DNA of 57,724 nucleotides from Actinomyces dentalis DSM 19115 (GTDB taxonomy: Bacteria > Actinomycetota > Actinomycetes > Actinomycetales > Actinomycetaceae), in contig NZ_AUBL01000026.1 of NCBI RefSeq assembly GCF_000429225.1, positions 1 to 57,724 on the forward strand, written 5' to 3'. A program made the position numbers and the translations under genes. How positions within the stretch are numbered: the first letter of the stretch is position 1; every line of letters begins with the position of its first letter. The notes under the pieces are model-generated. The model had not been told where the DNA came from, ran no database searches, and worked only from the letters and a program-made list of their open reading frames with translations. Below are positions 34,860-43,009 of the stretch, piece after piece.

Positions 34860-34989
34860 GGCGCTCCGGGAGGATCGTTCCGCCCCGCACCCGGCATCGA
34901 CCTCACAAAAACCGCGGAATCATGCGGAAGCCGCCGAGCACATCCGGTGTGCTCGCGCGAACGATCCTCCCAGAGCGCCAGAACCGGGC
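34860..34989. repeat. palindromic unit G
   Basis: 21-bp arms with one mismatch (34860-34880 and 34969-34989; core GGGAGGATCGTTC) flank 88 bp that contains an inner hairpin GAGCACA/TGTGCTC. The architecture is like that of unit A but the sequence is unrelated. Confidence 0.7.
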
Positions 34990-35183
34990 CCGGGAGCCGG
35001 ACAAGACCGGACGGGTCCGTCGGCCGAAGTCGCCGGAGACCGGATGGGGCCGTCGACCGGACCATCGGGCGAGGTCGCCGGGCGGGGCCGTCGGCTGAGG
35101 CCATCGGGCGGGGCCATCGGATGGAGCCGGGCAGGACCGGCGTGACGCGCGGGACCGGCGGGACCGGCGATAACGAGCGGGGG

Positions 35184-36146
35184 TCAGGCGAGATCGACAA
35201 TGACGGGGACGTGATCGGAGGCGCCCTTGCCCTTGCGCTCGTCGCGGTCGATCGCCGCGCCGGTCACCCGCGCGGCCAGCGCGGCCGAGCCGTAGACGAA
35301 GTCGATCCGCATCCCCTCATTCCTGGGGAAGCGCAACCTCTGGTAGTCCCAGTAGGTGTAGTTGGTGACGCGCTCGCGGGTCACCTCGGTCAGCCCCGCC
35401 CTTGCGAGGGCGGCCAGGGCCGCGCGCTCCGGCGCCGAGACGTGCGTGGCCCCCTCGAAGACGCTCATGTCCCATACGTCCTCGTCCCGCGGCGCCACGT
35501 TCCAGTCGCCCGCGAGCGCCAGCGCCCGGTCCGGGTCGGCCGCGAGCCAGTCGATGACGCAGTGCCGCAGCGCCTCCAGCCAGGCGAGCTTGTACTCGTA
35601 GTGGGGGTGGGTGAGCTCCCGCCCGTTGGGCACGTACAGGCTCCACAGCCGCACCGGTTCCGACGTCGCTGCTGGCCCCGGCCCCACTGCCACTGGCTCC
35701 GGCCCCACTGCTGCTGGCCCCGGCCCCACTGCTGCTGGCCCCGGCCCCGCCGCCGACCCCGCGGCCCCGGCCGCCCCGGCCTTCGGCGGCATGACGCGGT
35801 CCGTTGACGACCCCGCCCCCGCCGACCCGCCCACGGTGGCCCCCAGCGCCCGCGCCTCGACGACCGCCTCCGCACCCTCCTTGGCGGCCCAGGCCGGCTG
35901 CCCGGGGAAGGATGTGGCGACGTCGGCCAGCCCCACCCGGGAGGCGATCGCCACGCCGTTCCACTGGTTCAGCCCGTGGACGGCCACCTCGTAGCCGGCG
36001 GCCGCGAAGGCCCCGAGCGGGAACTGCTCCGGCCTGCACTTGATCTCCTGCATCGCCAGGACGTCGACGTTCTCGCGCTCGAGGAAGGCGATAACGCGAT
36101 CGACGCGGGTGCGCACGGAGTTGACGTTCCAGGTGGCCAGTCGCAT
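35184..36146 (-). CDS. xth: exodeoxyribonuclease III-type AP endonuclease
   Basis: 320 residues. ExoIII/Xth motifs are clear: MRLATWNVNSVRTRVDRVIA, DVLAMQEIKC (metal Glu), LYVPNG, LAGDWNVAPRDEDVWD, RIDFVYGS and KGASDHVPVIVDLA (catalytic His). It cuts DNA at abasic sites in base-excision repair. Odd: an insertion of about 55 residues (about 115-170), rich in Ala, Gly and Pro and built on GPGPAAV repeats, splits the conserved core between the GVAIAS and LYVPNG strands. TACCCT lies 6 nt before the ATG, so the start is firm. Confidence 0.92.
   Translation of the reverse strand: MRLATWNVNSVRTRVDRVIAFLERENVDVLAMQEIKCRPEQFPLGAFAAAGYEVAVHGLNQWNGVAIASRVGLADVATSFPGQPAWAAKEGAEAVVEARALGATVGGSAGAGSSTDRVMPPKAGAAGAAGSAAGPGPAAVGPGPAAVGPEPVAVGPGPAATSEPVRLWSLYVPNGRELTHPHYEYKLAWLEALRHCVIDWLAADPDRALALAGDWNVAPRDEDVWDMSVFEGATHVSAPERAALAALARAGLTEVTRERVTNYTYWDYQRLRFPRNEGMRIDFVYGSAALAARVTGAAIDRDERKGKGASDHVPVIVDLA
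35670..35755. repeat. 21-bp tandem repeat inside the xth-type gene
   Basis: Three to four copies of a CCCCGGCCCCACTGCTGCTGG-like unit (written here on the plus strand, core CCCCACTGCTGCTGG) encode the GPGPAAV repeats of the inserted segment. Confidence 0.8.
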
Positions 36147-36152
36147 GGGGGC

Positions 36153-36158
36153 AGGGTA
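36153..36158 (-). promoter_or_regulatory. -10 box of the xth-type gene
   Basis: TACCCT on the minus strand, 6 nt before the ATG at 36146. The 274-bp divergent gap to the SDR gene holds both promoters and nothing else clear. Confidence 0.45.
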
Positions 36159-36407
36159 CCGGGCCGACGGCGCCCGCCGGTCGTCCGTCGACGGGGCCGG
36201 GGCGCGCCGGCGGCGTGAAAAAGGTGGCCGGCGCGTGCTTTTAGAGCGCCCGGCGGCCCCGCGCGATTTGAAGAACGGCGTCATTGCACCGATTCGCGGC
36301 GGACGGTTGTGAGGCGGAACGCCGAAAAGTGCGCGAGAGCCACCTTTCTGGATCGTCGGGGCCGGGGGGAATCGCGCTTCCGGGGCGCCGATCCGTCTCG
36401 CTGGCGC

Positions 36408-36413
36408 TACCCT
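36408..36413 (+). promoter_or_regulatory. -10 box of the SDR gene
   Basis: TACCCT, 7 nt before the ATG at 36421. Confidence 0.45.
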
Positions 36414-36420
36414 GGCCATT

Positions 36421-37389
36421 ATGGGAACCGCACTTATTACCGGAGCCACCGCCGGCATCGGTCTGGAGCTGGCCTGGCAGTTGGCGCAGGCCCACCATGA
36501 TCTCGTCCTCGTCGCCCGCGACCGGGCGCGCCTGGAGACCGTCGCCGAGGAGCTGCGGCAGTTCGCCGGCGTGGGGGTGCAGATCCTTCCCGCGGATCTG
36601 TCCGAGCCCGGCGACCTCGCCCGCGTCGCCGAGCGGGCGAGGGTGAGCCAGCCCGACGCCGACCTCCCGATCGCCGTCGCCGCTGATGCCGGCACCGTCA
36701 TCGCCTCACCCGCCGCCTCGCCCACCGGCCCTGCAACCGCTGCTGGCCCCGCCGCCTCGCCCGCCGTCCTTCCCTCCGACCACCTGCACACCACCGCCGA
36801 AGTCGAGACCCGCCCCATCGACCTGCTCGTCAACAACGCGGGCTTCGCCGTCGGCCAGGACTTCGTCTCGGGGTCGATCGAGCAGGAGCGCCGCGCCCTG
36901 GCGGTCATGGTGGGGGCCGTCATGGAGCTGACCCACGCCGCCGTGCCGGGGATGGTGGCGCGCGGTCACGGCGCCGTCCTCAACGTCGCCAGCGTGACGG
37001 CGCTGACGGCCATGGGCACCTACGCGGCGCACAAGGCCTGGGTGCGGACCTTCACCGAGGGCCTGGCCAGCGAGCTGCGGGGCACCGGCGTGACCGCCAC
37101 CGTTCTCAACCCGGGGCTCACGCACACCGAGTTCCACGCCCGGGCGGCCATGGACGAGTCCGCCTGGCCCGCCTTCGTGTGGTTGCAGGCCGACGACGTC
37201 GCCCGGCAGGCCCTGGACGCCGTCCGCCGCGGCCAGGTGATCTGCACGCCCTCGCTGCGCTACCAGATCGCGAACGCGGCGCTGCGGGCCAGCCCGCGCT
37301 GGCTGGTGCGGCGGGTGGCCGGCCGCGCGAGCCTGGGGGCTCAGGCGACCCCGGTCGGGGAGCCCTCGGACGCTCTCGCCGCCGGGTGA
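36421..37389 (+). CDS. short-chain dehydrogenase/reductase
   Basis: 322 residues. SDR motifs: cofactor Gly-rich GATAGIGLELA, DLLVNNAG, catalytic Ser in NVASVTALT, and YAAHKAW (Tyr-x3-Lys: Y-A-A-H-K). Substrate is unknown; the family is NAD(P)-dependent oxidoreductases. Odd: about 45 extra residues, Ala/Pro/Thr-rich (SPAASPTGPATAAGPAASP), lie between the first helix-strand unit and NNAG, where SDRs normally have a short loop. The neighbouring xth-type gene and the TetR gene at 49455 have comparable insertions. Confidence 0.92.
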   Translation: MGTALITGATAGIGLELAWQLAQAHHDLVLVARDRARLETVAEELRQFAGVGVQILPADLSEPGDLARVAERARVSQPDADLPIAVAADAGTVIASPAASPTGPATAAGPAASPAVLPSDHLHTTAEVETRPIDLLVNNAGFAVGQDFVSGSIEQERRALAVMVGAVMELTHAAVPGMVARGHGAVLNVASVTALTAMGTYAAHKAWVRTFTEGLASELRGTGVTATVLNPGLTHTEFHARAAMDESAWPAFVWLQADDVARQALDAVRRGQVICTPSLRYQIANAALRASPRWLVRRVAGRASLGAQATPVGEPSDALAAG

Positions 37390-37563
37390 GGTCCGCTCGT
37401 CGCTTTCATCATCGGAGTGAGGCCCGTTCGCGCTTCCGCCGCCGGGTGAGGCCGGGGGCGCTGTCAACCGGGTGACGCCGCTCACCGTCGGGCGACGCCG
37501 TTCACCGCTTCCGCCGCCGGGCGGCCCCTTGGCAGACCTCGGCCCTCATGGGACCATAGGCCC

Positions 37564-38061
37564 ATGGCTTCCATCTCCTTCCACGGTTCCCCCGTCACCA
37601 CGGTCGGCGAGCTTCCCGCCGTCGGCTCGCCCGCCCCTGCCTTCGAGCTGGTCGGCGCCGACCTGGGCGAGGTCACCAGCGCCTCCCTGGCCGGGCGTCG
37701 CGTCGTCGTGTCGATCTTCCCCTCGGTCGACACCGGGGTGTGCGCCCGGTCCGTGCGCGAGTTCAACAAGCGCGCCGCCGGGCTGGAGAACACCACCGTC
37801 CTGTGCGTCTCCAAGGACCTGCCCTTCGCCCAGGCGCGCTTCTGCGGCGCAGAGGGCCTGGACGACGTCGTCACCGCCTCCGCCTTCCGCTCCTCCTTCG
37901 GGGAGGACTACGGCGTGACCATGACCGACGGCCCGCTGGCCGGCCTGCTGTCGCGCGCGGTCGTCGTCATCGACGCCGACGGCGTGGTGCGCCATGCCGA
38001 ACAGGTCCCCGAGATCACCGACGAGCCCGACTACGACGCCGCCCTGGCCGCCCTGGGCTGA
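37564..38061 (+). CDS. tpx: thiol peroxidase (Tpx)
   Basis: 165 residues, the normal Tpx length. The peroxidatic Cys is in [15 protein letters not shown] (about Cys60), the resolving Cys in [12 protein letters not shown] (about Cys94), the usual Tpx pair. It reduces peroxides in the cytoplasm using thioredoxin. ATG 37564 gives the standard start [15 protein letters not shown]. Confidence 0.95.
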   Translation: MASISFHGSPVTTVGELPAVGSPAPAFELVGADLGEVTSASLAGRRVVVSIFPSVDTGVCARSVREFNKRAAGLENTTVLCVSKDLPFAQARFCGAEGLDDVVTASAFRSSFGEDYGVTMTDGPLAGLLSRAVVVIDADGVVRHAEQVPEITDEPDYDAALAALG

Positions 38062-38075
38062 GCGGGAGCGTCGGC

Positions 38076-38246
38076 GTGGGCCCGGGGGCGGGCCACCGCC
38101 GCTGCGCCCCGGCACAGCTGGAGGACGCGGCGCATGTGCGCGGGCTGCGCGGCATCGCCGCCCGGGTCTTCAACCTCTACCTCAACAGCTCCGAGGAGGT
38201 CGGCGAGTCCGAGCTGGTCACCGGGGTCTGCGTCCCGCCGACATGA
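38076..38246 (+). CDS. small hypothetical protein or gene remnant
   Basis: 56 residues from a GTG; codons such as GTC TTC AAC CTC TAC CTC AAC show the same third-position C/G bias as real genes, and the segment LRGIAARVFNLYLNSSEEVG looks like an amphipathic helix. There is no clear ribosome-binding site. It could be the 3' remnant of a lost gene or a true small protein between tpx and pyrE. Confidence 0.3.
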   Translation: MGPGAGHRRCAPAQLEDAAHVRGLRGIAARVFNLYLNSSEEVGESELVTGVCVPPT

Positions 38247-38322
38247 TCCGGGTCCCGCCGGCCTGATCCGGCCGACGGCGCCGGGGCCGCACGTCGGGTG
38301 CGGCCCCCGGACGCCGATCGCC

Positions 38323-38328
38323 TAGCCT
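38323..38328 (+). promoter_or_regulatory. -10 box of pyrE
   Basis: TAGCCT, 6 nt before the GTG start. Confidence 0.5.
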
Positions 38329-38334
38329 GGTGGG

Positions 38335-38904
38335 GTGAGCACGAACGACCCTCAGCGCACCCGCCTCGCCCAGCTCGTCCGCGACCTCGCCGTCGTCCAC
38401 GGCAAGGTCACCCTGGCCTCCGGCCTCGAGTCCGACTTCTACGTCGACATGCGCCGCGCCACTCTTCACCACGAGGCCGCGCCCCTCATCGGCCACGTCA
38501 TGATCGACATGCTCGAGGAGGCCGGGTACAGCACCGAGGAGGTCGACGCCGTCGGCGGCCTGACGATGGGGGCGGACCCCGTGGCCACGGCCATGCTGCA
38601 CGCCGCGGCCTCGCGCGGCCTGGAGCTCGACGCCTTCGTCGTGCGCAAGGCCGCCAAGGACCACGGGATGAGGCGCCGCGTGGAGGGCCCCGACGTCGCC
38701 GGGCGCAGCGTCGTCGTCCTGGAGGACACCTCCACCACCGGCGGCTCCCCGCTGGAGGCCGTCGAGGCACTGCGGGAGGCCGGCGCCCGGGTCCTCGCCG
38801 TCGCCGTCATCGTCGACCGTGACACCGGCGCCCGCGAGCGCATCGAGGCCGCCGGCCTGCCCTACCACGCGGCCCTGGGCCTGGCCGACCTCGGCCTGGA
38901 GTAG
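38335..38904 (+). CDS. pyrE: orotate phosphoribosyltransferase
   Basis: 189 residues. ASGLESDFYVDMRRATLH and the PRPP-binding loop VVVLEDTSTTGGSPLEAVEA are diagnostic. It joins orotate and PRPP to make OMP in pyrimidine synthesis. The other pyr genes are not adjacent. The GTG start fits a leaderless mRNA. Confidence 0.95.
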   Translation: MSTNDPQRTRLAQLVRDLAVVHGKVTLASGLESDFYVDMRRATLHHEAAPLIGHVMIDMLEEAGYSTEEVDAVGGLTMGADPVATAMLHAAASRGLELDAFVVRKAAKDHGMRRRVEGPDVAGRSVVVLEDTSTTGGSPLEAVEALREAGARVLAVAVIVDRDTGARERIEAAGLPYHAALGLADLGLE

Positions 38905-39001
38905 CACATGCTCTTCGCGGGCTCCCGCCCGTGGCGGTGTTCGCGCCGCCCTGTTCGAGCGGGCCCGTGTCCGGGGTGATGGGCGGACAGCGCCGAGGAT
39001 C

Positions 39002-39030
39002 TTTCGATTATCGAAACCTGCTCGTACACT
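39002..39030 (+). promoter_or_regulatory. promoter with overlapping operator of the XRE/ImmA module
   Basis: A perfect inverted repeat TTTCGATTATCGAAA (39002-39016) covers the -35 position; TACACT (39025-39030) is the -10 box, 17 bp after TTTCGA, and the ATG follows 7 nt later. Binding of the XRE protein here would block its own transcription. Confidence 0.6.
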
Positions 39031-39037
39031 GAGGGAC

Positions 39038-39373
39038 ATGGGAACCATCGGCGAGCGCATCAAAGCGGCATTAGCCAACCGCCACCAAACGCAGGCGACA
39101 CTCGCTCAGGCCATCGGCCTGAGCGAGTCGGCGATGTCCAAGGCCCTCGCCGGGAAGCGCTCCTTGTCCTCCATCGAGGCGGCGCTCATCGCCGAGCATC
39201 TCGGCGTCACGATGCACTGGCTCGTCACCGGTGAGGCGGATCCCTTCGAGGTCTGCGCGGCGGCGAGGCACAGCTATGACGGCCCTACGGGAACCTATTC
39301 GTGCGATCCCTCTGCTGACCTGCAGGTGCTTGAGGACATCGCCCTGGTCTACCGGCAGGCGCAGCCGGCGTGA
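39038..39373 (+). CDS. XRE-family transcriptional regulator
   Basis: 111 residues. The helix-turn-helix is TQATLAQAIGLSESAMSKAL with AGKRSLSSIEAALIAEHLGV behind it (Cro/C1 type). The C-terminal 45 residues are unrelated to the fold and may bind the partner. Its GTGA overlap with the ImmA-like protease gene and the operator in its promoter indicate an ImmA/ImmR-like switch: the protease cleaves the repressor on a signal. Confidence 0.9.
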   Translation: MGTIGERIKAALANRHQTQATLAQAIGLSESAMSKALAGKRSLSSIEAALIAEHLGVTMHWLVTGEADPFEVCAAARHSYDGPTGTYSCDPSADLQVLEDIALVYRQAQPA

Positions 39374-40104
39374 CGGACAAGCGTGTCCAGCGGGCGGCGG
39401 TGCGGGCTCGCGCCGCCCTGGGGAAGGACTTCATCTCCTGCTTCTACGATCGGGTCGAGAGCGCCCTCGGAGTCGAGGTCATCGTCGTCCCGCTGAGGGG
39501 AGACGGGTACTCACTGACGCTCGGTGGTCACAAAGTCATCGTTCTGGCAGCGACAGGGCACTGGTTCCGAAGCAACTTCACCCTCGCCCACGAGCTCGGG
39601 CACCTCCTCGTTGAGGGCGCATCCTCACGTGACGGCAAGGCGGCCGAGAACATGGCGAACGCCTTCGCCGCCGACCTGCTCATGCCCGTGGAGCGCATCT
39701 GTTCCGTCGACTGGGCGCAGGCGAAGGCCGCGACGGTCGCCCGGGTTGTCTGGGACCTTGGCGTCTCCACCCAGGTCCTGGGGGTCAGGCTGAGGTACCT
39801 GGGTGTGACGCCGAGCGACGAAGCGTGCTCGGCGTTGGCCAGAACGACGGACGCACTGATGCGAACATCGCTCGCATCGTCGGTTGCGTCACCTGCCGAT
39901 GTGTCTGCGCGTGTGCAGTACTCCGCTCGTCGTCGATTCCCTGAACGGGTTGTCACAGGACTTCGCCGTGCGGTCGCGGACGGTGGCGCTCCCCGGGCCT
40001 CGCTCTCCTGGGTGCTCGGCCTGCCCGCACGGGAAGAGAACGACGACGATGTGACGCCCGACTCCCATGAGCTCGACATCGACCTGCTGGACGGGCTGGT
40101 CTGA
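39370..40104 (+). CDS. ImmA/IrrE-family metallopeptidase
   Basis: 244 residues; HELGH in FTLAHELGHLLVEG is the zinc motif and the following ENMANAFAADLLMP helix is typical of ImmA/IrrE. Proteases of this family cut XRE repressors, here probably the co-translated one. GTG 39370 overlaps the upstream stop. Codon usage is slightly less GC-biased than in the neighbours (several AGC, GTT and TCA codons), which may mean transfer. The pair is not accompanied by integrase or phage genes. Confidence 0.9.
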   Translation: MTDKRVQRAAVRARAALGKDFISCFYDRVESALGVEVIVVPLRGDGYSLTLGGHKVIVLAATGHWFRSNFTLAHELGHLLVEGASSRDGKAAENMANAFAADLLMPVERICSVDWAQAKAATVARVVWDLGVSTQVLGVRLRYLGVTPSDEACSALARTTDALMRTSLASSVASPADVSARVQYSARRRFPERVVTGLRRAVADGGAPRASLSWVLGLPAREENDDDVTPDSHELDIDLLDGLV

Positions 40105-40107
40105 TCC

Positions 40108-40269
40108 GTGTCCCCTCGCCCTTTCTTCCTCCCTGACGGCACGGTCCTCATCGCGACCTTGAAAGCGCATGGCCGTCACGTACGTCCTTCCGATCCTGCG
40201 GGTTACGACCAGGTCGCTGAGGGTCTGTGGGACAAGTTGAGATATCGAAGGATGAGGCGACGTGGCTGA
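40108..40269 (+). CDS. small protein, third gene of the XRE/ImmA module
   Basis: 53 residues starting MSPRPFFLPDGTVLIATLKA and ending DKLRYRRMRRRG. It starts 4 nt after the protease stop and overlaps the methylase start by 8 nt, so it is most likely translated from the same mRNA. The FFLPDGTVLIA strand resembles the first strand of some small nuclease folds, but no family can be named. It may be the effector of the module or a remnant of one. Confidence 0.45.
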   Translation: MSPRPFFLPDGTVLIATLKAHGRHVRPSDPAGYDQVAEGLWDKLRYRRMRRRG

Positions 40270-40954
40270 GGCCTCCGAGACGTCCCGCGACCACCGGGCC
40301 GCCCTGCCCCCGGAGGAGGACCGTCCGGCGGACGTGCGCGAGGTGGGGGTCGGGCCCTGGCCCGGGGACCGGGGCGCCTGGCCCGACGACCCCCGTTACG
40401 ATCCCGCGCTGCTGGAGGCCGGGGACCGGCGCAATGTCGTCGACCGCTTCCGCTACTGGCGCGTCGAGGCGGTGCGCGCCGAACTCGCCTCCCGCGCCCA
40501 CGCCCTGCACGTGGCCATTGAGAACGTGAGCCAGGACCTCAATATCGGCTCGATCGTGCGCACCGCCAACGCCTTCAACGTCGCCGCCGTCCACGTGGTG
40601 GGCCGACGGCGCTGGAACAGGCGCGGCGCCATGGTGACCGACCGCTACCTGGACGTGCGCCACCACGCGGACCCCGGCTCGCTCCTGCAGTGGGCGTCGG
40701 GGGCCGGTTACGAGGTTGTGGCGCTGGACAACGGGCCGGGCTCGGCGCTCCTGGAGGGGGCGGTGCTGCCCGAGCGCTGCCTCATGGTCTTCGGCTCGGA
40801 GGGGGCGGGGGTGAGCGATGAGCTGCGGGCCGCCTGCTCGCGTGTGCTGCGCATCGGCCAGTACGGCTCGACCCGCTCCATCAATGTGGCCGCGGCGGCG
40901 GCGGTCGCCATGCACGCCTGGATACTCCAGCACGGCGGCCCCGCCCCGGACTGA
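40262..40954 (+). CDS. SpoU/TrmH-family RNA 2'-O-methyltransferase
   Basis: 230 residues. The three SpoU motifs are present: ENVSQDLNIGSIVRTANAF, MVFGSEGAGVSDEL and IGQYGSTRSINVAAAAAVAM. It methylates ribose in tRNA or rRNA using S-adenosylmethionine with a knotted fold. The exact target is not clear from sequence. The GTG start overlaps the small gene before it, and the first about 60 residues are a charged extension. Confidence 0.92.
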   Translation: MAEASETSRDHRAALPPEEDRPADVREVGVGPWPGDRGAWPDDPRYDPALLEAGDRRNVVDRFRYWRVEAVRAELASRAHALHVAIENVSQDLNIGSIVRTANAFNVAAVHVVGRRRWNRRGAMVTDRYLDVRHHADPGSLLQWASGAGYEVVALDNGPGSALLEGAVLPERCLMVFGSEGAGVSDELRAACSRVLRIGQYGSTRSINVAAAAAVAMHAWILQHGGPAPD

Positions 40955-40961
40955 GGCCCGA

Positions 40962-40995
40962 CGGCGCCGGGCCCGGCAGACCGGGCCAGGCGCCG
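40962..40995. terminator. bidirectional terminator between methylase and Hsp20 genes
   Basis: CGGCGCCGGGCCCGG pairs, with one bulge, with CCGGGCCaGGCGCCG around a CAGA loop. It sits between two convergent genes. Confidence 0.6.
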
Positions 40996-41015
40996 CCGGG
41001 CCCCGAGCGGGTCTC

Positions 41016-41459
41016 TCAGGCCTTGCCGCCCTCGCCCTCGATGACCTCGTGGGCGGAGGAGGAGTGCGTGACCGCGATCTTGCGCGGCTTGGCCTCCTCG
41101 GCGACGGGGATGGTGAGCGTGAGGACGCCGTCGGTGTACTGGGCGGAGATCCGGTCCAGGGCCAGGCCGTAGCCGAGCGTGAGCTGGCGGGCGAAGGTGC
41201 CCGACGGGCGCTCGTGGGCGAGCCACTGGACGCCCTCGGTCTCGCGGGCCGGCCGCTCGGCGCGGACGGTGAGGGTGCGGTCCTCGACGTCGACGTCGAT
41301 CGTGGCGGGGTCGACGCCGGGCAGGTCGATGCGGGCGATGAAGGTCTCGCCGTCGCGGTACAGGTCCAGGGGCATACCCACGGACGCGGGGGTGCGCACC
41401 ATGTTGCCGGCGAGCCAGCGGTCCAGGTCGCGCAGTGAGTCGAAGGGTGTCGTGGCCAT
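41016..41459 (-). CDS. Hsp20-family small heat-shock protein
   Basis: 147 residues. The alpha-crystallin domain runs from about 30 to 125 (DLYRDGETFIARIDLPGVDP, then RTLTVRAERPAR and DGVLTLTIPVAEEAKPRKI with the conserved GxLxxxxP end). It is an ATP-independent holdase. A GGAGGTGG ribosome-binding site precedes the ATG at 41459. A CIRCE element about 90 bp upstream indicates HrcA repression, relieved by heat. Confidence 0.92.
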   Translation of the reverse strand: MATTPFDSLRDLDRWLAGNMVRTPASVGMPLDLYRDGETFIARIDLPGVDPATIDVDVEDRTLTVRAERPARETEGVQWLAHERPSGTFARQLTLGYGLALDRISAQYTDGVLTLTIPVAEEAKPRKIAVTHSSSAHEVIEGEGGKA

Positions 41460-41546
41460 GTCAAACCACCTCCACGTGGTTCCCGGGCCGGACGTTCCGG
41501 CTCGGAACGGGGAGGGCGCTCGGCGGCCCTCCCGGACACCACGATT

Positions 41547-41573
41547 CTGGCACTCTCGGGGTGAGAGTGCTAA
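41547..41573. promoter_or_regulatory. CIRCE element (HrcA operator)
   Basis: CTGGCACTC-N9-GAGTGCTAA: the right half is the exact CIRCE half-site and the left half matches at 7 of 9 positions, with the required 9-bp spacing. It lies about 90 bp upstream of the Hsp20 gene. Confidence 0.85.
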
Positions 41574-41732
41574 GGGGCATCGCTTAGGGTGAAGCGGACG
41601 GCCGCGAGCGCCGTCGTGGGCCCCGTCACGGGCGCCAGCGCGGCCATCCGGGCCGCCGCGGGGAGCCCGCGGGCCGCCGCCGGGCCGCCTCCGGCGACAA
41701 ACCGGGACCATGAAACGGTTCCGGCGGCGTCG

Positions 41733-41744
41733 GTTCCATGGAAC
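41733..41744. promoter_or_regulatory. 12-bp palindrome ahead of fba
   Basis: GTTCCATGGAAC, a perfect palindrome 47 bp before the fba start, preceded by another GGTTCC at 41717-41722. It may be an operator for a carbon-flux regulator; this is inference. The gap 41460-41791 otherwise contains the CIRCE site and two promoters. Confidence 0.35.
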
Positions 41745-41791
41745 AATCAATCTCACACCACTGCACATCCAACGTCATCAGGAGGCACCCA

Positions 41792-42841
41792 GTGGCCATT
41801 GCAACCCCCGAGTCCTACGCCGACATGATCGATCGCGCGAAGGCCGGCGGCTACGCCATCCCCGCGATCAACGTCACCTCATCGCAGACGCTCTCCGCCG
41901 CCCTCCAGGGCTTCACCGAGGCCGAGTCCGACGGCATCGTCCAGGTCTCCAACGGGGGCGCCGCCTACTGGTCCGGCTCCTCCCGCGCCGACAGGGTCAA
42001 GGGCTCCCTGGCCATGTCCGCCTACGCCTACACGATCGCCGACCTGTACCCGATCACCTTCGCGCTGCACACGGACCACTGCCCGCGCAAGCTGGTCGAC
42101 ATCTGGCTCAGGCCGCTGCTCGAGATCGAGATCGAGCAGGCCAAGCGCGGCGAGCCCACCGCCTTCCAGTCCCACATGTGGGACGGCTCCGCCGAGACCC
42201 TCGACGACAACATCAAGCTCGCCGTCGAGCTGCTGGCCATGAGCAAGAAGGCCAACACCATCCTGGAGATCGAGATCGGCGCCGTCGGCGGCGAGGAGGA
42301 CGGCATCAAGGGCGAGGAGAACGCCAGCCTCTACACCACGGCCGACGACGCCTGGGCCGCCGTCGAGGCCCTGGGCCTGGGCGAGAACGGCCGCTACACC
42401 ACGGCGCTGACCTTCGGCAACGTGCACGGCGCCTACAAGCCCGGCCACGTCAAGCTCCGCCCCGAGCTCCTGGGCGAGATCCAGGCCGACGTCGCCAAGC
42501 GCCTGGGCGACCGCCTGGCCACCAAGGTCGGGGACAAGAAGACCCCCTTCGACCTGGTCATGCACGGCGGCTCCGGCTCCACCGCCGAGGAGATCGCCAC
42601 GGCCGTGCGCAACGGCGTCATCAAGATGAACGTGGACACCGACACCCAGTACGCCTTCACGCGCCCGGTGGCGGACCACATGTTCAAGAACTACGACGGC
42701 GTGCTCAAGATCGACGGCGAGGTCGGCTCCAAGAAGGCCTACGACCCGCGCGCCTGGGGCAAGGCCGCCGAGAAGGGCATGGCCGCCCGCGTCGTCGAGG
42801 CCTGCGAGCGCCTCGGCTCCGTGGGCTCGGCCAAGCGCTGA
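41792..42841 (+). CDS. fba: class II fructose-bisphosphate aldolase
   Basis: 349 residues. Zn and active-site motifs of class II aldolases: FALHTDHC, LEIEIGAVGGEEDG, GNVHGAYKPG, VMHGGSGS and KMNVDTDTQYAF. It splits fructose-1,6-bisphosphate in glycolysis. The GTG at 41792 has AGGAGG 7 nt upstream; longer frames start before that site. It is strongly codon-biased, as expected for an abundant enzyme. Confidence 0.97.
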   Translation: MAIATPESYADMIDRAKAGGYAIPAINVTSSQTLSAALQGFTEAESDGIVQVSNGGAAYWSGSSRADRVKGSLAMSAYAYTIADLYPITFALHTDHCPRKLVDIWLRPLLEIEIEQAKRGEPTAFQSHMWDGSAETLDDNIKLAVELLAMSKKANTILEIEIGAVGGEEDGIKGEENASLYTTADDAWAAVEALGLGENGRYTTALTFGNVHGAYKPGHVKLRPELLGEIQADVAKRLGDRLATKVGDKKTPFDLVMHGGSGSTAEEIATAVRNGVIKMNVDTDTQYAFTRPVADHMFKNYDGVLKIDGEVGSKKAYDPRAWGKAAEKGMAARVVEACERLGSVGSAKR

Positions 42842-42915
42842 GCCCGGCCGAGCGCCGAGTCAGGCCGAGGGGAGGCCGCCCGGCTCCGTGGGGAGCGGCC
42901 GGCCCTCCTGACGAT

Positions 42916-42964
42916 GCACCCGGTCCCGGTGCCCGCCCGTGCGGCGGGCTCCGGGACCGGGTGC
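42916..42964 (+). terminator. terminator of fba
   Basis: GCACCCGGTCCCGG (42916-42929) pairs perfectly with CCGGGACCGGGTGC (42951-42964) with an inner GCCCGCC/GGCGGGC hairpin. Confidence 0.75.
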
Positions 42965-43009
42965 TGTGCGGGCGCGATGGTCCCGGGACCGTCCCCTTAG
43001 TTTTAGTTG

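Larger units (their letters stand above)
34001..35183. other. 1.2-kb gene-free palindrome island
   Basis: No frame here has coding character. The island holds, in order: palindrome B copy 2, palindrome C, palindrome A copy 2, a GCGTAGC-type repeat, palindrome G, and degenerate GGGGCCrTCGG-like units at 34990-35160. It lies downstream of the serine hydrolase and downstream of the xth-type gene, i.e. between convergent genes. Confidence 0.7.

Noticed and set aside
34671-35807. 378-codon plus-strand frame through the palindrome island into the xth-type gene
   Set aside because: It crosses repeats and is antisense to a clear exonuclease III gene; no motif is present.
39038-40269. Prophage remnant at the XRE/ImmA pair
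   Set aside because: No integrase, structural or lysis gene is nearby, and both neighbours are ordinary chromosomal genes.
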